From assembly GCA_900545835.1 (NCBI GenBank), contig URBB01000102.1, positions 1-6,973 of the forward strand: a stretch of 6,973 bases of DNA. The letters run 5' to 3'. The position numbers and the translations under genes are program-made. Under the pieces are notes generated by a model that worked only from the letters and a program-made list of their open reading frames with translations, was not told where the DNA came from and ran no database searches. The stretch comes from an uncultured Collinsella sp. (GTDB taxonomy: Bacteria > Actinomycetota > Coriobacteriia > Coriobacteriales > Coriobacteriaceae). Below are positions 1 to 6,107 of the stretch, in pieces (positions within the stretch are counted from its first letter, which is position 1; each line of letters begins with the position of its first letter).

Positions 1-19
1 GGCCTTTTTCTATCCCTAC

Positions 20-177
20 TCATTGGGGACAGACTTAAATGAGTGGCCGTTGAAATGCCGGCACCTGGGGGCGTTCATTTTCTGTCGGCAGCTGGGGACG
101 ACCATTCATTGGGGACAGACTTAAATGACCAGTCGTTGGGGGGACAGTCTCTATGTGCCGGCAGTTTGGGACGATCC
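20..177. repeat. Degenerate tandem intergenic repeat array
   Basis: Two identical 23-bp copies starting TCATTGGGGACAG and ending CTTAAATGA lie at 20-42 and 106-128, 86 bp apart. The ends TCATT/AATGA are inverted repeats of each other. A second module, TGYCGGCA followed by about TGGGGACGACC, occurs around them at 56-73 (diverged), 83-103 and 156-177; the last two agree at most positions. A decayed third copy of the first module (TTGGGGGGACAGTCT) sits at 136-150. No open frame fits, so this is a non-coding repeat cluster. The GGGGACAG core resembles the palindromic REP-like elements that go with IS200/Y1-type (RAYT) transposases in many bacteria, but no transposase lies in the window, so that link is inference. 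Confidence 0.8.
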
Positions 178-276
178 TTTGATGTCTGATGCCCCCAGAG
201 GAGTGAAGTAATACAGCTGGGTCTGTCTTTTAGGGCTTTGGTGTTCCGCCCCTTTATGTTTCACAAGGATCGTCGC

Positions 277-406
277 ATGCGCATTTACGCGCATAGCCTT
301 GCGCGACAATGCGCATAGCCGCGCAAACATCTGCCAACTATGGCTAAATAATGACCGATAAGCAAATAAATACGCAAACACGAGCAGATACGCGCGCAAT
401 TGTGCG
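277..406. promoter_or_regulatory. GCGC-centred palindromes upstream of oxidoreductase-deoR operon
   Basis: The roughly 280 bases before the first gene hold several short symmetric sites. ATGCGCAT palindromes lie at 277-284 and 309-316, with the variant ACGCGCAT at 287-294. GCGCATAGCC is repeated directly at 289-298 and 311-320, 22 bp apart. TTGCGCG (299-305) is inverted as CGCGCAA (320-326). A near-palindrome around AATT occupies 393-406, with 6 of 7 pairs matching. DeoR-family regulators usually bind repeats upstream of the operon they control, so these are candidate operators for the downstream regulator. I see no convincing -35/-10 pair. The rest of 178-457 shows nothing else I can name. 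Confidence 0.35.
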
Positions 407-457
407 ACTATAGGTTTGTTAGAAATGAAGGACTTCCGATGACTCAGGAGGCACATC

Positions 458-1537
458 ATGGCAGATTCCAAACAGGCTCCGCTCGAAGCCGAGGCAGCCG
501 CAAAGGCGGCGTTTGCCTCGGTCCAGAATCAGCCGTTCCCAAACGACATCTTTACGGCTCCCGAGCTTCGTTGGGCTGTAATTGGGTGTGGCGTTATCGC
601 CAACCAGATGGCTCAGTCTCTCGCCCTTGCCGGCCGAAAGCTCGCGGGCGTTGCCAACCGCACGCTGTCCAAGGCTCAGGCTTTTGCAGAGCAGTATGGC
701 GTTGAGAAGGTCTATGGCACGGTCGAGGATCTCTACGCCGATCCGGACATTGACGCAGTCTATATCACCACGCCGCACAACACGCATATCACCTATCTGC
801 GAGCCGCTCTGGCAGCTGGCAAGCACGTGCTCTGCGAGAAGGCCATTACCCTCAATTCCGCCGAGCTTGACGAGGCCCGCGCCATTGCCGACGAGCACAA
901 CGTGGTCCTTATGGACGCCACCACGGTGCTTCACATGCCCTTGTATCAGGAGCTGCGTCGTCGCATGGATGTCGGCGAGTTCGGCCGCATGAATCTCGCT
1001 CAGCTCAACTTTGGCAGCTATAAGGAGTACGGCGACCTGACCAACCGCTTCTACAACCGTAGCCTTGCCGGTGGCGCCATGCTCGACATTGGCGTGTATG
1101 CGCTCTCCGTTATGCGCCTCTTTATGGCGAGCCAGCCCGCTGAGGTTGTCTCGCTGGGCAACACCTGTGAGACCGGTGTCGACGTTGCGGGCGGCATTGT
1201 CTGCCGTAACGCCGAGCAGCAGCTGGGTGTTGTGAGCCTTACGCTCCACTCCAAGCAGCCCAAGCGCTCGGTCATCAGCTTCGACAAGTGCTATATCGAG
1301 GTCAACGAGTATCCGCGCGCCGATCACGCGACCATCGTGTGGACTGTGGACGGCCACCGCGAGGAGGTCCACGCCGGCACCGAAGCTTACGCCCTTTGCT
1401 ATGAGATGGCCGATCTTGAGAAGGCCGTTGCCGGCGACGACTCCAAGCGCGAGCTGCTGGATTATGCTTCTGATGTTATGGAGCTTATGACCAAGCTCCG
1501 CGCCGATTGGGGAGTCGTGTACCCCGAGGAGGAGTAA
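458..1537 (+). CDS. Gfo/Idh/MocA-family oxidoreductase
   Basis: This 359-aa protein is a predicted cytosolic NAD(P)-dependent oxidoreductase acting on a sugar, inositol or related polyol; the substrate cannot be told from sequence. Residues 38-160 form the N-terminal Rossmann fold: the glycine-rich nucleotide loop GCGVIA is at 43-48, and CEKA at 126-129 carries the family's conserved lysine (K128; the usual motif is EKP). The C-terminal beta-sheet domain follows, with GGAMLDIGVY at 205-214 matching the family's GG-x-L-x-D-x-G-x-H motif. D210 is kept, while Y214 replaces the usual histidine. About 35 residues of Ala/Glu-rich sequence precede the Rossmann fold, a little longer than usual. The start is set by AGGAGG at 446-451, six bases before the ATG. 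It overlaps no neighbour upstream and is followed 3 bp later by a DeoR-family regulator. Family certain; function open. Confidence 0.93.
   Translation: MADSKQAPLEAEAAAKAAFASVQNQPFPNDIFTAPELRWAVIGCGVIANQMAQSLALAGRKLAGVANRTLSKAQAFAEQYGVEKVYGTVEDLYADPDIDAVYITTPHNTHITYLRAALAAGKHVLCEKAITLNSAELDEARAIADEHNVVLMDATTVLHMPLYQELRRRMDVGEFGRMNLAQLNFGSYKEYGDLTNRFYNRSLAGGAMLDIGVYALSVMRLFMASQPAEVVSLGNTCETGVDVAGGIVCRNAEQQLGVVSLTLHSKQPKRSVISFDKCYIEVNEYPRADHATIVWTVDGHREEVHAGTEAYALCYEMADLEKAVAGDDSKRELLDYASDVMELMTKLRADWGVVYPEEE
1526..1534 (+). promoter_or_regulatory. Ribosome binding site embedded in the upstream gene's last codons
   Basis: GAGGAGGAG forms the last three Glu codons of the oxidoreductase and also a strong Shine-Dalgarno sequence for the regulator, whose ATG is six bases further on (TAAGCG between). 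This fixes the regulator's start at 1541 and ties its translation to that of the upstream gene. Confidence 0.85.
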
Positions 1538-1540
1538 GCG

Positions 1541-2287
1541 ATGCTTGCGGAAGATAGGCTCAATGCGATCGTGTCGATGGTGCAGCAGGCCGGCTCGGTT
1601 ACCGTGCCGGAACTTGCCGAGGCCCTGGGCGTGACACCGTCCACCATTCGCCGTGACTTGCAAACGCTCGACCGCGCGCACCGTATCGCCAAGGTGCACG
1701 GAGGTGCGACGAGTCTGGAGCGCGCGCACGTGACGCGCGACTTGACGATCAGCGAGCGCAGTGATCTCCATAACGATGACAAGGAGCGCATCTGTGCTCG
1801 TGCCGCGGCCCTGGTGGAGCCCGATAGCTTTGTGTATATCGATTCGGGCTCAACGACCCTCAAGCTCATCGAGCAACTTCCGCGTCTCGACGGCGTCACC
1901 TATGTGACCGATTCCGTGCTCCATGCTCAGCACCTTGCTTTGCGCGGCATGCGTACCGTGGTGCTGGGCGGCGAGCTCAAACCCGAGACCGAGGCGCTCG
2001 TTGGCCCCGATGCCTTGGCAACCCTGGACCGCTATAACTTCAACTGCGGCTTTTGGGGATCCAACGGCATCGCGGCCGAGCAAGGTCTCACCACACCGGA
2101 TATCGAGGAAGCACAGGTCAAGCGTATCTCGATGCGCCATACCGCCAAACGCTTCGTAATCTCGGACGCCAGTAAATTTGGCATGGTGGCGCCCGTCAAG
2201 TTCGCGGACTTCCGCGACGCAACGATTATTACCGCAGGCGAGGTCCCCGCCAAGTACCGGGCAATGGACAACGTCATCACGGTCTAG
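1541..2287 (+). CDS. DeoR/GlpR-family transcriptional regulator
   Basis: This 248-aa protein has the usual length for the DeoR family. These are mostly repressors that release DNA when a sugar phosphate or related metabolite binds. Residues 5-58 form the winged helix-turn-helix; the recognition region is VTVPELAEALGVTPSTIRRD (20-39), the family's hallmark. The C-terminal effector domain (about 75-240) shows DSGSTT at 101-106, the family's phosphate-binding-type loop, then SNGI at 174-177, the GLTTPDIEEAQVK segment (182-194) and DASKF at 209-213. It is the second gene of an operon with a Gfo/Idh/MocA oxidoreductase, so it probably controls that gene and itself through sites in 277-406. It carries a TAG stop and is followed by a palindrome and a terminator. 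Family is certain; effector and targets are inferred. Confidence 0.95.
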   Translation: MLAEDRLNAIVSMVQQAGSVTVPELAEALGVTPSTIRRDLQTLDRAHRIAKVHGGATSLERAHVTRDLTISERSDLHNDDKERICARAAALVEPDSFVYIDSGSTTLKLIEQLPRLDGVTYVTDSVLHAQHLALRGMRTVVLGGELKPETEALVGPDALATLDRYNFNCGFWGSNGIAAEQGLTTPDIEEAQVKRISMRHTAKRFVISDASKFGMVAPVKFADFRDATIITAGEVPAKYRAMDNVITV

Positions 2288-2309
2288 CAGCAGGGGACGG
2301 GCTAAGGCC

Positions 2310-2350
2310 AAAACCACCACAAAGGGGCCTGTCCCCATTGTGGTGGTTAG
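2310..2350. repeat. CCACC palindrome, copy 1 (REP-like)
   Basis: AACCACCACAA (2312-2322) is perfectly inverted as TTGTGGTGGTT (2338-2348). Inside it, after one A/A mismatch, GGGG (2324-2327) pairs with CCCC (2333-2336), leaving a five-base loop. A near-identical copy in the same orientation lies at 2681-2719. It sits 24 bp after the regulator's stop codon. There is no T-tract, so it is better read as a dispersed intergenic palindrome than as a terminator. Confidence 0.85.
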
Positions 2351-2380
2351 CAACGGAAACCGAGTAGTTTTCTCAATAGA

Positions 2381-2415
2381 AAAGCGGCAACGTCCATCAC
2401 GGGCGTTGCCGCTTT
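2381..2415 (+). terminator. Rho-independent terminator of the oxidoreductase-deoR operon
   Basis: AAAGCGGCAACG (2381-2392) and CGTTGCCGCTTT (2404-2415) form a perfect 12-bp stem with an 11-base loop. The T-rich tail (CTTTCGTTGTCT) is modest. The A-run on the left arm would also give a short U-tail to transcripts from the minus strand. It lies about 94 bp after the regulator's stop codon, downstream of palindrome copy 1. Confidence 0.8.
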
Positions 2416-2431
2416 CGTTGTCTACCGGTTT

Positions 2432-2650
2432 GTCTACGTCTGTAACAACTGGACCGTTAAAAGTGGGTTAGATGTTACAGAGTGAGATACTTCCGAACCG
2501 CACCGTCCCTTTGTCTCAATCTGTAACATCTGGGACCGATTTTGCCGAGTTATTGTTACAGATTGAGATTTTCCCTTGAGGGGGATTCGAATGTCTCGAT
2601 CTGTAACAGACCGACCGGAAAATGGGCTCTAACTGTTACAGATCGAGACG
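2432..2650. repeat. Array of three tandem hairpins, arm consensus GTCTCRATCTGTAACA
   Basis: Three inverted-repeat units lie head to tail about 75-80 bp apart. Unit a: TCTGTAACA 2439-2447 with TGTTACAGA 2473-2481 (9 bp, outer arms decayed). Unit b: TCTCAATCTGTAACA 2514-2528 with its perfect inverse 2554-2568 (15 bp, 25-base loop). Unit c: GTCTCGATCTGTAACAG 2593-2609 with its perfect inverse 2633-2649 (17 bp, 23-base loop). The loops are also related: each has a GGACCG- or GACCG-type motif, a run of A or T, and a pyrimidine-purine TTA/TAA end. Between units b and c, A2518-T2564 is replaced by G2598-C2644, so pairing is kept. No T-tract follows and no reading frame is convincing. This is an intergenic repeat family or structured element of unknown role. 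Confidence 0.85.
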
Positions 2651-2680
2651 TTTTGGGACCGCGGCTGAGCCATTGCGGCA

Positions 2681-2719
2681 AAACCACCACAAAGGTGCCT
2701 GTCCCGATTGTGGTGGTTT
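2681..2719. repeat. CCACC palindrome, copy 2 (REP-like)
   Basis: AAACCACCACAA (2681-2692) pairs perfectly with TTGTGGTGGTTT (2708-2719). The core GGTGCCTGTCCC differs from copy 1 at two positions, which breaks the inner GGGG/CCCC stem. Its right end overlaps the stop codon of the minus-strand pseudouridine synthase (2718-2720), so in that gene's mRNA the hairpin begins within the stop codon. It may protect or end that transcript, but no U-tail is present. Confidence 0.85.
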
Positions 2720-3377
2720 AGGGCTCCCAGGGGCAGGGGGCTTCGATGTGGATGTGCTCGCCGGTTACGGGATGCGTGAAGGACACGCTGTGGGCGTGGA
2801 GCATCAGGCCGCAGGGGCGCGGCGTTCCGTACAGGTCGTCGCCAACCAGGGGATGATGCTCGCTTGCCAGGTGCACACGGATTTGGTGCTTGCGGCCGGT
2901 GAGCAACTCGACATCGATATACGAGCGCGTGGGCAGGCCACGACGGCTCTTAAGGCGTTTGAGCACCTTCACGCGCGTTTGAGAGGGCTTACCGCTGGCG
3001 CCGACGCGCATCTTGCGGCTGTCGTGGCGGTCGCGCGCGATGGGCTTGTCGATGAGCTTCTCGTTCCAGTCGATCTTGCCCTCGGCCAGCGCCAGATAGT
3101 GCTTTTCGAAGGCGTGGTCGATCACCATCTGGTCAAAGGCGGGCTGCGTCTGTTTGTCGAGCGAAAACAGTACCACGCCGGTGGTGTTGCGGTCCAGGCG
3201 GTTGAGCGGCTGCATGTCAGTCGCGGCAAAGCCGTCGCCCATGGCCAGCAGCAGATCGCTGGCGTAGTCGGTAAGCGTGCGCTCGCCGGTGCCGTCGCCG
3301 TGGACGATCATGCCGGCGGGCTTGTCGATGGCCATGAGCCAGGCGTCGCAGTAAAGGACTTGAGGTTCTTCGTTCAC
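2718..3377 (-). CDS. RluA-family pseudouridine synthase (no S4 domain)
   Basis: This 219-aa cytosolic enzyme isomerises selected uridines to pseudouridine in rRNA or tRNA. The catalytic motif is NRLDRNTTG at 59-67, with D62 as the expected nucleophilic aspartate. The family more often has HRLD; Asn at this position also occurs in the family. Other family landmarks follow in order: EKHYLALAEG (91-100), TGRKHQIRVHL (160-170), HPLVGDDLYG (175-184) and LMLHAHSVSF (191-200). The N-terminus goes straight into the catalytic fold, so the S4 RNA-binding domain of RluC/RluD types is missing, as in RluA and TruC types. The start is a GTG preceded by GAAAGG on the minus strand. It begins 15 bp after the stop of the U32 gene and is therefore co-transcribed. 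Its target base cannot be inferred with confidence. Confidence 0.94.
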   Translation of the reverse strand: MNEEPQVLYCDAWLMAIDKPAGMIVHGDGTGERTLTDYASDLLLAMGDGFAATDMQPLNRLDRNTTGVVLFSLDKQTQPAFDQMVIDHAFEKHYLALAEGKIDWNEKLIDKPIARDRHDSRKMRVGASGKPSQTRVKVLKRLKSRRGLPTRSYIDVELLTGRKHQIRVHLASEHHPLVGDDLYGTPRPCGLMLHAHSVSFTHPVTGEHIHIEAPCPWEP

Positions 3378-3392
3378 GTGTAAGCCTTTCGG

Positions 3393-5888
3393 TTAGCTGA
3401 TTCCCACAAACATGCAGCCCGAGGTCGCCCCGCGCAGGCGGGCGGCGGGCTTGCGGCCGGCTTGAGCTGCCTCGACGGCGCGACGGACGCGAGCGACGGC
3501 ACGGGCGATCTCATCCGTCTCGAGTAGCGTTCCGTCCACCATGAGACGACGCACGCCGGCATCGAGCAGCTGAGGAACCTGAGGCGTGAGGTCGATGGGG
3601 TAGGCGTCGTACAGGCGTGAGCGGCCATGGATGTCGGTGCGCACGGGCATGACCTTGCCGTCGATATTCTTGAGCGACAGCTTGCGGGCGCGCAGGCGGC
3701 AGTTGGCGCAATCGTGGATGCAGCCATTGGCCACCTGCAGGATGCAGTGCTCGCTCGTCATAACGCGCGGGCGGCCAAAGACGGTGATGCCCAGAGCCGC
3801 GGGCGCGGCGGCGCCGAGCGAGACAATCTCGTCGAGTGTGATCTCGGGCGAGAGCCAAAACGCACCGGCTCCGCGCTCGGCAAGCGCCTCCATGCAGGGC
3901 GTGTTGTGCACCGGCAGGCAAGAGCGAATCTCGGCCGTGGCGCCAACCTGGGCGGCCAGGGCAAGCTCAGAGATGTTGCCAATAGCGACCGTGGCGCCGG
4001 CAACAACCCACGGGTCGACGCGTACGTGGTCAACGGCGCGGCAGACCTCGTCGAGCACGGGTACGATGCCCTGCTCAAATGCATCGGTGGGGGAGAGCTC
4101 GGCCGCATCGAGCGCGTCGGTGGTCATGTAGATGCGCGTTACACCCTCGGCGCGAGCGGCCTCGGCGGCCTCGAGCGAGGTGACGGTGGCGCAGATCTGC
4201 GGCTCATCGCGGTAGTGCTCGGGCGCGGGGCGGGAATCACTGGTTACAATCGCCGGCAGCTCGAGCGTTTTCGCGCGCTCCGCGTACGGCGTCAGAATGG
4301 CCTCTTCCAGCGCCTTGCAGGCGGCGGCACGCACCTTGTGCACGGCGGAGAAGCCCATGCCGCAGCCGGCGTCGAGCGAAACGTCAAAGCTCGCTGCCTC
4401 AAACGGCGAGGAGCCCATGCGGCCCACATGCTCAACCAGATCGGATGCCTCGACGGCGCGGGTCTTGGCGGCCTCGACGGTGAAGCCCGTGGCGGTGGCG
4501 GTGAGCGCGGGGTTGTCACAGCAGGTGAGTGTGACAGTAAACGGCTCGCCCAGGCGCGCCACGACGGACACGTCAACAGCTCGGCGGCGCAGCACATCGC
4601 GCTTGAGCGCGACGCCGGCAGCGGCAATGGCGCGCTGACTGCGAATCACGCGGATGCGGCAGCCCTCGGGCATGCTGCGGGGCACGCGGCACTCAATGAT
4701 GTCACCGGCGGCGGCATCATCGGCGGCAATGGTGGTCAGGAACTGGTCAAACTCGTTATCGTGGCGAAGCTCCAGCAGGTCGCCTTTGCCCACGGGCTCA
4801 AACAACTCAATGCGGGCGATGGCGGCGCGGCGACGGCGGTCGTCGGGCTTGAGGCCGCGCACATCGCGGTTGGCCGGGCGGCTGCCCAGCACCGTGCCCA
4901 CGATCTGGCCGCGGTTGTTGGAGCGCTCGTAGCTCATCATCTCGTCACCCGAGGTACCGTCTTGGTAGGCGTGCGTAAAGTCGCGGTTAAAGCAGCGCTT
5001 GAGCTGTCGCTGACGGGCTGCATCCTCATCCTTGGAGGTCGAAACATCGGCCAGCATGTCGTCAATTTCGTGACGATACACATCAACGATGGAGTACACG
5101 TAATCGGGTGCCTTCATGCGGCCCTCGAGCTTGAGCGACGCGGCGCCGGCGTCATACAGACGGCGAACAAGCTGTGAGGTGTTGGTGTCACGCGGGCATA
5201 GCGCGCGCTCGCGGCCGGCAGGGGAGAGCGAGCGGCCGTTCTCGTCGATCAGCTCGTAAGGCAGACGACAGGGCTGAGCGCACATGCCGCGGTTGGCCGA
5301 GCGGCCCGCCATGGCAAAGCTCGACAGCAGGCACAGACCCGAGTAGCAAAAGCAGATGGCACCGTGGCTAAAGACCTCCAGGTCCACATCGGGCGCGGCG
5401 TTGTGAATGACGGCGATCTCGTCGATGGAGAGCTCGCGCGAGAGGGTCACGCGGTCGGCGCCCTGCTCACGGCACCAGATGGTTCCGCGGTCGTCGTGGA
5501 TGTTCGCCTGGGTCGAGATGTGCGTCTCGATGCCGGGCATCGTGCGCTTGACCTCAAAGAACAGGCCCCAGTCCTGGATGATGAAGGCGTCGGCGCCCAG
5601 CGTGGAGCAGCGATGGATGAGTTGCAGCGCATCGCCCATCTCGGACTGCTTGATGACGATGTTGACCGTGACGTAGACGCGCGACCCGGCTAGATGTGCG
5701 GCGCGGCAGGCTTGCTCAAAGGCCTCGTCGGTAAAGTTGGTGGCCTTGCGGCGGGCGTTGAAGCTGCCCATGCCGCAATAGATGGCGTCTGCCCCCGCGG
5801 CGAGTGCGGCGGCAAAGGGCTCGGGCCCTCCGGCGGGCGCCAAAAGCTCGGGTCTGCGGTTGGTGGTTCGACTGGCGGTTGCGGTCAT
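3393..5888 (-). CDS. U32-family (peptidase U32/DUF3656) protein, RlhA/TrhP-like, double module
   Basis: This 831-aa protein is probably an iron-sulfur RNA hydroxylation factor, not a true protease. E. coli members of the family, RlhA (YdcP) and TrhP (YegQ), are needed for hydroxylation of 23S rRNA C2501 and tRNA U34. Residues 13-275 form the first U32 barrel: ELLAPAGGPE (14-23), the signature EVFSHGAICFCYSGLC (171-186) and GMCAQPC (201-207). C179, C186 and C203, with C231 as a possible fourth, are candidate Fe-S ligands. LKLEGRMKAPDYV (252-264) is typical of the family. About 340-535 is a DUF3656-like region ending in an FSAVHKVRAAACKALEEA segment. About 562-800 resembles a second U32 module, with a Cys set C715-x7-C723-x3-C727-x2-C730. 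This exceeds the roughly 650 aa of E. coli RlhA. The ATG is preceded by AAAGG six bases away. It heads an operon with a pseudouridine synthase. Confidence 0.93.
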   Translation of the reverse strand: MTATASRTTNRRPELLAPAGGPEPFAAALAAGADAIYCGMGSFNARRKATNFTDEAFEQACRAAHLAGSRVYVTVNIVIKQSEMGDALQLIHRCSTLGADAFIIQDWGLFFEVKRTMPGIETHISTQANIHDDRGTIWCREQGADRVTLSRELSIDEIAVIHNAAPDVDLEVFSHGAICFCYSGLCLLSSFAMAGRSANRGMCAQPCRLPYELIDENGRSLSPAGRERALCPRDTNTSQLVRRLYDAGAASLKLEGRMKAPDYVYSIVDVYRHEIDDMLADVSTSKDEDAARQRQLKRCFNRDFTHAYQDGTSGDEMMSYERSNNRGQIVGTVLGSRPANRDVRGLKPDDRRRRAAIARIELFEPVGKGDLLELRHDNEFDQFLTTIAADDAAAGDIIECRVPRSMPEGCRIRVIRSQRAIAAAGVALKRDVLRRRAVDVSVVARLGEPFTVTLTCCDNPALTATATGFTVEAAKTRAVEASDLVEHVGRMGSSPFEAASFDVSLDAGCGMGFSAVHKVRAAACKALEEAILTPYAERAKTLELPAIVTSDSRPAPEHYRDEPQICATVTSLEAAEAARAEGVTRIYMTTDALDAAELSPTDAFEQGIVPVLDEVCRAVDHVRVDPWVVAGATVAIGNISELALAAQVGATAEIRSCLPVHNTPCMEALAERGAGAFWLSPEITLDEIVSLGAAAPAALGITVFGRPRVMTSEHCILQVANGCIHDCANCRLRARKLSLKNIDGKVMPVRTDIHGRSRLYDAYPIDLTPQVPQLLDAGVRRLMVDGTLLETDEIARAVARVRRAVEAAQAGRKPAARLRGATSGCMFVGIS

Positions 5889-5913
5889 ATCCTGCCTTTC
5901 AAAATGCTCAGAT

Positions 5914-5949
5914 ATTCAAAAGTATAGTGGCGTCGCTGCGATGGACGAT
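5914..5949 (-). promoter_or_regulatory. Possible promoter of the U32-pseudouridine synthase operon
   Basis: On the minus strand, TATACT (complement of 5921-5926) is a good -10 hexamer about 32 bases before the U32 start codon. At the matching distance (5944-5949) the -35 reads ATCGTC, which is poor. The -10 alone supports the call. Confidence 0.35.
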
Positions 5950-6037
5950 GCCCGCAGCCTAAGCAGGACAAAGTCTTCAGCAGCTTGGACTGGCTGCTCC
6001 ACATGAGAACCGTTCAGCGGTTCGGGGAAACCGTTGG

Positions 6038-6075
6038 GCGATAAAATATTCTCGCAAGCTGATAATATTCTTGCA
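6038..6075. promoter_or_regulatory. Operator-like direct repeat upstream of ridA
   Basis: GATAAAATATTCTCGCA (6040-6056) and GATAATATTCTTGCA (6061-6075) are near-identical copies starting 21 bp apart, two helical turns, on the same face of the DNA. Each is part of an imperfect palindrome: GCGA (6038-6041) with TCGC (6052-6055), and GCAAG (6054-6058) with CTTGC (6070-6074). The second copy overlaps the predicted ridA -35 box, which would suit a repressor. No known consensus is recognised. Confidence 0.5.
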
Positions 6076-6099
6076 TCAAACAGAAACCTTGAGTACTAT
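6071..6099 (+). promoter_or_regulatory. Candidate ridA promoter
   Basis: TTGCAT (6071-6076) and TACTAT (6094-6099) are separated by exactly 17 bases, the ideal spacing for a housekeeping sigma factor; both hexamers are moderate matches. Transcription would start near 6106, about 83 bases before the ATG and directly before the leader hairpin. Confidence 0.55.
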
Positions 6100-6107
6100 C
6101 CCAATCA

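Noticed and set aside
1..14. Tail of a terminator from a gene left of the window (GGCCTTTTTCT)
   Set aside because: Only the T-run and a few bases are visible; the left arm would lie outside the window, so it cannot be supported.
417..424. TGTTAGAA, identical to the half-site of the E. coli DeoR operator
   Set aside because: Only one 8-bp half-site is present, the E. coli site is a full palindrome, and the regulator here belongs to a distant branch; likely chance.
151..471. 106-aa open frame on the minus strand with a hydrophobic Tyr/Leu/Phe-rich stretch
   Set aside because: It runs through the intergenic repeats and into the ribosome binding site of the oxidoreductase, has no ribosome binding site of its own and resembles no family I know; chance frame.
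419..1771. 450-aa open frame antisense to the oxidoreductase
   Set aside because: It is a shadow frame produced by high-GC codon bias; the sense strand has full family motifs and a strong ribosome binding site.
2432..2650. CRISPR-like array
   Set aside because: There are only three units, the repeats are long inverted arms, the 'spacers' are related loop sequences, and no cas gene is nearby.
2622..3383. 253-aa plus-strand open frame spanning palindrome copy 2 and the pseudouridine synthase
   Set aside because: It is antisense to a gene with clear RluA motifs and its start lies inside a repeat hairpin; shadow.
3627..5177. 516-aa plus-strand open frame antisense to the U32 gene
   Set aside because: Its composition (Gly/Ala/His/Arg-rich) is that of a GC-rich shadow frame, and the U32 motifs on the other strand are unambiguous.
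5979..5998. AGCAGC/GCTGCT inverted repeat (8-base loop) upstream of the U32 operon
   Set aside because: Six pairs only and no T-tract; too weak to call a terminator or operator.
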